A stretch of DNA of 64,000 bases from Mycocentrospora acerina (lineage: Eukaryota > Ascomycota > Dothideomycetes > Pleosporales). The DNA lies in contig JAKUHH010000389.1 in assembly GCA_022701365.1 (NCBI GenBank), positions 248,001-312,000 on the forward strand, written 5' to 3'. This document shows positions 58,026 to 64,000 of this stretch, piece after piece. The notes under the pieces are model-generated. The model was not told the DNA's origin and made no database searches. It saw nothing but the letters and a program-made list of their open reading frames with translations. Both the position numbers and the translations under genes were made by a program. Each line of letters opens with the position of its first letter. Positions within the stretch are counted from its first letter, which is position 1.

Positions 58026-59078
58026 TTATCTAGTGGGCTCCAAGACAATGTTGTCAATCAAGCGAACGGGAATTTGACCACCTCCGACCCCAAGCTCCTC
58101 GCCTTCTTGTGGTTCCTCGATAGGTAACATTTTGACTGCACCACTCAGAATTGCACCTTTTGTCTCATCGACCTGATCGACTTCCTCCATAGTATCGGGA
58201 TCTGCAAGACTAAGATAGTCGACTTGAAACCTTACACGTTTACTAGGTTCCATCATATCCTGCTCATGCTGAACTTTATCGCCATGATCAACTGCTGGCC
58301 ACAAAATGTCGCCTCGAAGTCGGTTTCCAGCTTTGTACTGGTCCTCAGCTTTTCGAAGTGCTTGGTTAAGCACGATGCCTACGCTTCGTCGACGAGCACC
58401 AAGGTATACATTGCGAGAAGACAAAGCCAACCCGTCTGGCTCTCGCGAGGTTGCAACAATCCGCACATCCATGTTCAAATGGAAATCCTTGACAAGTCGT
58501 TTGATGACGACGGTTTGCTGAATGTCTTTTTGACCAAAGTAAACGCGGTCGGGCGTGCAAATGTTAAATAATTTCATACAAACCGTGGCCACACCGCGGA
58601 AAAACACTGGTCTTGAGGCACCCTCAAGCAGCTGACCAAGTGGACGCATTTCAACGAAGCTCCCTACTCCGGGTATGGCGCTGTCAGGAGGCATGATAGG
58701 GTACATGGTTTTCGTGCTCGGTGCGAATACAGCAGACACTCGTCCCTGACCGGTGCTTGCCAGCTCTTGGTCTAATTGATGCAGCAAGTTCAGGTCTGCC
58801 TCCCAGGTCTTTGGATACGACGCTAAATCCTCATTCAAGCCAAACTGGGTAGGGTTGACATAGACGGTGACGAAAACGTCTGTGTTCTCTGCGGCTGCTT
58901 GCCGGACAAGCGAGAGATGGCCGGAGTGCAGTGCCCCCATGGTAGGTACAAGACCAACCGTTCGGTCATTGATGAGAAGCTCCCGCCGGAACTTGCGCAA
59001 AGGAGCGATGTCATTGAAGATCTGTGTTTGAGAGGCTGCCGCGTTACAGAGGGATGCAGTGCTAGAGAGATGGCGCAT
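58026..59078 (-). CDS. PAN6: pantoate-beta-alanine ligase (pantothenate synthetase)
   Basis: ATP-dependent joining of pantoate and beta-alanine, the last step of vitamin B5 synthesis (family knowledge). One exon, 350 aa from the ATG at 59078. Motifs are the HIGH-type VPTMGALHSGHLSLVRQA, then VYVNPTQFGLNEDLASYP, VATVCMKLFNICTPDRVYFG, QKDIQQTVVIKRL and ATSREPDGLALSSRNVYL. The N-terminus (MRHLSSTASLCNAAASQTQ) could be a weak mitochondrial presequence. It is longer than bacterial PanC by an N-terminal extension and C-terminal inserts (EEPQEGEELGVGGGQ). It diverges from DBP7. Confidence 0.92.
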   Translation of the reverse strand: MRHLSSTASLCNAAASQTQIFNDIAPLRKFRRELLINDRTVGLVPTMGALHSGHLSLVRQAAAENTDVFVTVYVNPTQFGLNEDLASYPKTWEADLNLLHQLDQELASTGQGRVSAVFAPSTKTMYPIMPPDSAIPGVGSFVEMRPLGQLLEGASRPVFFRGVATVCMKLFNICTPDRVYFGQKDIQQTVVIKRLVKDFHLNMDVRIVATSREPDGLALSSRNVYLGARRRSVGIVLNQALRKAEDQYKAGNRLRGDILWPAVDHGDKVQHEQDMMEPSKRVRFQVDYLSLADPDTMEEVDQVDETKGAILSGAVKMLPIEEPQEGEELGVGGGQIPVRLIDNIVLEPTR

Positions 59079-59573
59079 GCCATTGTTCTTCACCGGAGCT
59101 CTCGGCAAGCGCGCAAAGCTTGGGAAGAGGCATCGCTGTGAGATTGGAGCTATGCAAAGTCAGTCTCATAACTCAATGAGCCGTTGTGAGACCATGTACC
59201 GGTTGCGCGGCGGAGATGTGCCATAGCGGAGAGACTGCGGAGAAGCTTAGGATCACAGCTCCTTCCCTCGGCGTCAAATGGTCGCGATTTGAGCGTCTCG
59301 CTGTTGAAGTTGCCCTTTCGCGTGGAAGGAGCGTACAGGAGGTGTGAGCAACAACATCCCCGCGCATTGCAAGAAAATTCGCAATCCGGGTGCTGTGTTT
59401 TGCGCTGAAGATACAATCACACCCTCCGTCACGTGAGGAGGCTGCTCAGACCCGCTTCGTGGAGAGGGACCCACTTAAATTTCGAAAGTTCGAACTCTGA
59501 GGCTGTCGCATCTGCAGCCGTCTCTCTTGCGAAACCACCAGCAACAACGCCAACAACTACGACCTAAGACAAG
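59079..59573. promoter_or_regulatory. divergent promoter of PAN6 and DBP7
   Basis: A 495 bp interval between two divergent start codons. A CACGTG box lies at 59430-59435, a site type bound by bHLH factors, about 140 bp upstream of DBP7. Function inferred from layout. Confidence 0.45.
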
Positions 59574-62087
59574 ATGGCCGACGATGGGATGCTCCTCAAC
59601 TTCTCGATACCGGATGGCGGTATATTGGCCAAGCCAAAAATGAAGGGGGGCAACTGGCGGGAACGTGCCACCGCAAAGAAGGCGGCGCAAAATTGGCACA
59701 CAAAGGCCACGGCTCGTTTGAATGGCGAGGTTGTCCCCAAAAAGGTGGTAGAGAAGACTACAGATGTGAACCGAACAGAGCTTGGCCCGAGGACCAGGCG
59801 GCTCTCTAGGAGTCCTGAGCTGCCCGAGACTGGCGACAGGCCGGTAAAACGAGCACGCGTTAGCGGAGATTTCAGACCAAATACTGTCGAGCAGACACCA
59901 GCAAGCGAATTTAGGCCACAGCTGAATCCCGGCATGACCAAGAAGCCTGAAGAGAGGCAGCAAGCGCCAAAAGGTGGAAAGCAGATCATCTCATCGTTGT
60001 TCACGTACAACCCCACCTCGACAACTAAGACCGAAGCAAAGACGCAGCCTGTCGACGATGCACCCGTCGAGCCTTCAAATGCGCCGCTCACGAGCGAGCT
60101 TGACACATTCACCTCCCTGGGTATATCTACCACACTTGCGTCGCATCTGCTGAACAAGATGGAATTGAAGGCTCCGACGGCCATTCAGAAGGCAGCGATA
60201 GCACAACTAGTCAAAGATGACTCCGACGCATTTATACAGGCAGAAACGGGCTCTGGAAAGACGCTAGCATATCTGCTGCCTATTGTACAGAGACTGATGG
60301 AAATTTCGGCGGACATGAAGAAGCAGAATGATAGCGAAAATGTACAGCGATCCTCAGGTCTGTTCGCTATTATCATGGCACCTACCCGAGAACTCAGCAA
60401 GCAAATTGCGCTTGTACTAGAGAAGCTATTGGGGTGCGCGCATTGGCTGGTGGCCACTACAGTAATTGGTGGTGAGAAGAAGAAGTCTGAAAAGGCACGG
60501 TTGCGAAAGGGCATCAACATACTTGTTGCAACACCCGGTCGTTTGGCAGATCATCTCGAACACACAGAAGCTTTGGACGTAAGCAATGTCAGATGGCTAG
60601 TTTTGGATGAAGGAGATCGCTTGATGGAACTTGGATTTGAACAAGAGATCCAGAAGATTGTTGGTGCGCTCAACCTGCGCATGCGAGCGAAGAAAGAAGG
60701 CAGATTTAAAATTCCAGGACTACCAGAAAAGCGGACGACTGTGCTCTGTTCTGCAACCATGAAGATGGATGTAGAACGCCTAGGCCAGATCAGTTTGAAA
60801 GACGCTGTACACATCCGGGCTGATCCTACCGAGAAAGAGAAGGATGAAGGCGAAACAGCAAGTGATGACCGAACCTTCTTTGCGCCAGCACAACTGAAGC
60901 AATCGTACGCCGTAGTAGCACCAAAACTTCGATTGGTTTCGCTGATTGGCTTCCTGAAACGGGCATTTTCAAGAAAAGGTTCAGTGATGAAAGCTGTTGT
61001 CTTCATTTCTTGTGCCGACTCGGTCGACTTCCACTTTGATGTTCTAACCAGCAAACTTGAGGAAGACGAGGCAAAACCCGCAAAGGAAGAACCCGAGGAC
61101 AAGGATAAGGATAAGGATACCGACGCATCTTCAAAGCCGCCCAACAAAAAGACGAAAGCTTTGCCCCAGGCAGATCCTACCAAACTTACCTTAACACATG
61201 CTGAATCGCCTATTCTTTCTACAAACACGCATTCTGTAACAGCGTACCGTCTTCACGGTTCGCTCCAACAATCCCTCCGAACATCGACTCTTGCGCACTT
61301 CACAAAGAACAACGAGCCTTCTATTCTTATTGCTACCGACGTCGCCTCCCGTGGTCTCGATGTTCCCAATGTGGATTTGGTAGTCGAGTTCGATCCTGCG
61401 TTTGCACGAGAAGATCATCTGCATCGCATTGGTCGTACTGCCCGTGCAGGACGTGATGGACGAGCATGTATCTTCCTGATGCCCGGATGTGAGGAAGGTT
61501 ACGTTGACATTCTTAAGAGTGATCGCAAGGACAGCGAGGCCGGTGTCACCATCACCCGCCAGGACGCTGACGAGATTCTGAAGCGCGGTCTCGTCACCTC
61601 TGGTATCGTCGAAAAGAACGCTTATATGGAAAAAGCTACAGACCTTCAACTCGCCGTTGAGCGCTGGGCCCTAGCCTCTCCGCATCGTCTTGAAGCTGCA
61701 CGCAGAGCTTTCCAGAGTCACATTCGCGCTTACGCCACCCATGTTGCGCCTGAGCGCCAGTACTTTGATATCAAGTCACTTCATCTCGGGCACTTGGCAA
61801 AAGCATTCGCATTAAGAGAACGACCTTCTGGTATGAAGGTGCCCGGTCTGCGTACAGGTGCTGGACGTGGAGACAAGACCCCAGCCAAGATACGGGGTGC
61901 TGGGGCTGGCCCTAAGCCAGACGGAGCAAGCAGGAAAACTGCTGCTGTGGGTGCAAAGAAGGCTGTGGATTTGGATCTTCCAGAAGGCCAGGATACAGAG
62001 GAAGCGGCAAAGATGCGTAAGGCGGTTCGTGCGAGGGAGAAGTTCATGCGACATGCTGGTATGGCTAGCGAGTTTAATTTGGGGTGA
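59574..62087 (+). CDS. DBP7: DEAD-box RNA helicase Dbp7, ribosome biogenesis
   Basis: Nucleolar ATP-dependent RNA helicase needed for 60S subunit assembly (family knowledge). One exon, 837 aa. Motifs are the Q motif (SLGISTTLASHLLNKMELKA, PTAIQ), motif I AETGSGKT at 223-230, Ia PTRELSKQ, Ib TPGRLADHL and motif II DEGD at 345-348. Motif III is SAT, motif V is ATDVASRGLDVP and motif VI is HRIGRTARAGRDG. The DEGD rather than DEAD, and the opening MADDGMLLNFSIPDGGI, are Dbp7 features. A Lys/Asp-rich insert (KDKDKDTD) sits in lobe 2. The C-terminus ends MRHAGMASEFNLG, also typical. Confidence 0.94.
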   Translation: MADDGMLLNFSIPDGGILAKPKMKGGNWRERATAKKAAQNWHTKATARLNGEVVPKKVVEKTTDVNRTELGPRTRRLSRSPELPETGDRPVKRARVSGDFRPNTVEQTPASEFRPQLNPGMTKKPEERQQAPKGGKQIISSLFTYNPTSTTKTEAKTQPVDDAPVEPSNAPLTSELDTFTSLGISTTLASHLLNKMELKAPTAIQKAAIAQLVKDDSDAFIQAETGSGKTLAYLLPIVQRLMEISADMKKQNDSENVQRSSGLFAIIMAPTRELSKQIALVLEKLLGCAHWLVATTVIGGEKKKSEKARLRKGINILVATPGRLADHLEHTEALDVSNVRWLVLDEGDRLMELGFEQEIQKIVGALNLRMRAKKEGRFKIPGLPEKRTTVLCSATMKMDVERLGQISLKDAVHIRADPTEKEKDEGETASDDRTFFAPAQLKQSYAVVAPKLRLVSLIGFLKRAFSRKGSVMKAVVFISCADSVDFHFDVLTSKLEEDEAKPAKEEPEDKDKDKDTDASSKPPNKKTKALPQADPTKLTLTHAESPILSTNTHSVTAYRLHGSLQQSLRTSTLAHFTKNNEPSILIATDVASRGLDVPNVDLVVEFDPAFAREDHLHRIGRTARAGRDGRACIFLMPGCEEGYVDILKSDRKDSEAGVTITRQDADEILKRGLVTSGIVEKNAYMEKATDLQLAVERWALASPHRLEAARRAFQSHIRAYATHVAPERQYFDIKSLHLGHLAKAFALRERPSGMKVPGLRTGAGRGDKTPAKIRGAGAGPKPDGASRKTAAVGAKKAVDLDLPEGQDTEEAAKMRKAVRAREKFMRHAGMASEFNLG

Positions 62088-63711
62088 GACTTCACCGATA
62101 CAATATGCTAGAATTGAGCAATATAAATTTTGCGTCAGGAACAACACAAATATTTCTCTTTTTCAAACTTAATCATGCTTACGTCTACATGCATAATTAG
62201 TGCTCAACACTGTAGTTTTTGATACGACAGGGATCAGACTCTAACACAAACAGTGGACGATACAGGTCAAATATCCACAACAACCTTAGATGTCTGCTAC
62301 CTAATTGACAATGGGATGGTAAATCTATCGCCTCTCCAAAACATCCCGAGGGAAATTTCCTTTACTGACAACCTAGCTTAGGTGTCCTTCGTTCACGATG
62401 ATAAGGTGAATGTGTTGTCGAGAATAGGACGCTGTCACATACCAGAATCTTGTAATCATAGTTGTTATTAACCCTGTTGAGCTTTCAAATGATCTCAGCA
62501 GTCCAAAGTAAATTGGGCTAAAGAGAGAGATGGAAAGGCTGATCGTCTGCATGAGATCAAATACCCTCAGTCTTGTCTAGCTCTTTCCACTCAGAGTGTC
62601 TTAATCTAGATATCTAGCTACCTTTTTTAACGAAAGATTCGTCTTACCCTACTTCCAGCATGAAATCAGCTTTCTAGGCCTGAATCGGGACCTTTGGTCA
62701 CAGATTCATTGACGTAGTTCAAATATCAAGTGAACGATGCCAGTCGCCTGATTGCCCCAGGGTATCGGATAGGATGAGAAATAAACCAGTCCACGGGCTA
62801 GCAAGAGCATGTTTGTTATCAGTGATACTGCTGAAAGGGCGTACTGGTATGATTTGGGTGCTTGGCCAGCGCTAACGACGAAGGATTCTCGGCATGTGCA
62901 TGCCAAGAGGGTCGTCTTTCTGGAAGGAAACGATACGCTATGTGCCAAAGTATGTCTTTGTACGGTAGCCAAATATTTACGGATCCAGAGTTGAACCCCC
63001 AAATTGTTGAACTACCCGGGATTTAGGAGGCATAGCTCGAAAGCAGAGTGTATACAGTGGTACGAAGGCGAAAACGTGGAAGCGGTAACGCGCAGCTATG
63101 CGTCACATATAGGTCAGGAGATGGTTGAGTAAGTAAGTCATTAAGTTGCGTGAAATCTAGGGAAAAGGAATGAAGGCATTGGATATGATTGAACTATCAA
63201 CGAGCATCGAAGTTGCCAGCAGAAAGAGGCTTGTCGCGCCTGAGAAGAATTTGGAGAAATTAGGCATGTGTCGCGTGACTGGCTTGAACAGTATCTTCAC
63301 GACTTGTGCTTGTTTAGGGGTAAGATGGGCGGCCACGAGAGGCGCTTCACAGGGATCGATAGTACAATAAACGTAAGAGCGCACGCAATTGAGGGAGATA
63401 CGCTCAGTAGGGGAACACTATATGCTAAAAGAAACAAAAGTGTTGCAGGAAGTGTCAGTGTTTGAGTGCCTGCAGCAACTGATTGGAGATCATGTCTATA
63501 TTTTGATCATGGAAAGTAACACGACATTCGTGTTCACAGACGAGGGGATGTGAATGTCGAAGCATTTGCCGAAATGGTGCCGCCTGCAGCGCCAATGTGT
63601 GTAACAATACATGCACAATCCCAGACACTACACCCTCATCACAATTATCACCCCTCGCACATGCTTTGCTTGGATATTAACCGATGCTACGCGCTGGTAT
63701 CCTGGGGCGCT
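62088..63711. other. 1.6-kb spacer without a recognised gene
   Basis: The DBP7 3' flank followed by AT-rich, low-information DNA. No open frame above about 100 aa has family features, and no clear repeats are seen. Confidence 0.45.
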
Positions 63712-64000
63712 CTACCCCCGACCAATAGGCACGCGGTAGGAAATAAGGATTCCCGCAGCTAGGCATTGCGGCGGGGCATCAGGGTGTTGTCTTGGGGGTT
63801 GATTGCCTTTTCATCTTGCCAGTTAGGCGAGAAGCTCTCGATGTCTTTCATAAGGAACTTTGCCGCTTCTTCTGCCTAAGCACCGCACTGGCTTTTGATT
63901 CCCAGAAACCTTTATCGTTTGCGACCTCGCCTTTCGCCATCATGATGACCGCTGATCTCAGAAGGCGTTCACTGTATTCTTCGTATGTGCCATCTTGGCA
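63712..64000 (-). CDS. C-terminal part of an unknown gene cut by the window edge
   Basis: Reading the minus strand from the window edge gives CQDGTYEEYSERLLRSAVIM and MAKGE, an ordinary protein composition. After about position 63890 that frame soon stops. A second frame, EAAKFLMKDIESFSPNWQDE then KAINPPRQHPDAPPQCLAAG, runs to a stop at 63712-63714. The two can be joined by a 50-nt intron with a weak GTCGCA donor and a CTTAG acceptor, keeping phase (KGE joined to AEEAAKF). A one-base deletion, i.e. a pseudogene, is the alternative. No family recognised. The 5' part lies outside the window. Confidence 0.4.

Noticed and set aside
62706..63002. 98-residue minus-strand frame with a hydrophobic stretch
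   Set aside because: It gives no family match, starts at a non-ATG codon and has no supporting promoter or intron signals.
1..64000. a transposon, mating-type locus, secondary-metabolite cluster or viral insertion
   Set aside because: I looked for transposase, reverse transcriptase, PKS/NRPS and capsid or polymerase motifs and saw none. All long coding regions are fungal housekeeping or orphan genes.

Overview
The window looks like a nuclear chromosomal segment of a filamentous ascomycete. Genes are dense on both strands and carry short introns, several of exactly 49 bp, with fungal GTAAGT-like donors and CTAAC-like branch sites. The gene content (MogA-MoeA fusion cnxE, NirA/NIT4-type Zn2Cys6 factor, AA9 LPMO, Pmp3 protein with a long tail) is filamentous-fungal. 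A dothideomycete, probably Pleosporales, is my inference. I see no transposon ORFs, rRNA, tRNA, CRISPR or viral genes.

Layout, left to right. 0.7-8.3 kb: Bub3 (-), GPN2 GTPase (+), CHMP7-like ESCRT protein (+), complex I ESSS subunit (+) and a cysteine-rich single-span surface protein (-). 8.3-10.9 kb: gene-poor, with pyrimidine-rich and poly-G tracts. 10.9-18.3 kb: cnxE (-), V-ATPase c'' (-) diverging from TFIIA gamma (+), an EamA/TMEM42-like membrane protein (+) and a disordered orphan protein (+). 18.7-30 kb: DDB1 (-) diverging from RPC37 (+), 3-hydroxyisobutyrate dehydrogenase (+), a Pmp3-like protein (+) and a CAX-type Ca2+/H+ exchanger (+). 30.8-39.1 kb: a large SNF2/RING protein (+) and a NirA-like regulator (+). 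39.5-46.3 kb: five minus-strand genes in a row apart from spacers: an orphan Ser/Pro-rich protein, Rad18, the NEDD8 E1 regulatory subunit Ula1 and a DUF2985-like membrane protein are the four resolved. 47.2-53.9 kb: a sterol-glucosyltransferase-like enzyme (+), ribose-5-phosphate isomerase (+) and an AA9 LPMO (-). 53.9-57 kb: gene-poor, with a perfect inverted repeat. 57-62 kb: a small membrane protein (-) and pantoate-beta-alanine ligase (-) diverging from DBP7 (+). 62.1-63.7 kb has no recognised gene, and a partial minus-strand coding region runs off the right edge.

Functions are mostly housekeeping. A loose theme is ubiquitin and genome maintenance: DDB1, the SNF2/RING protein, Rad18 and Ula1 lie within about 26 kb. 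Two further genes touch nitrate assimilation: cnxE (molybdenum cofactor for nitrate reductase) and the NirA/NIT4-like factor, about 23 kb apart. They are not adjacent, so this is not a classical cluster.

Exon structures were built by hand from splice consensus, frame continuity and remembered family conservation. Every multi-exon model given sums to a multiple of three. No previously undescribed system is clearly visible. The best leads are the orphan proteins, the VPS13-like tail of the glucosyltransferase, the LPMO's eight-cysteine extension and the fold-back at 56.8 kb.
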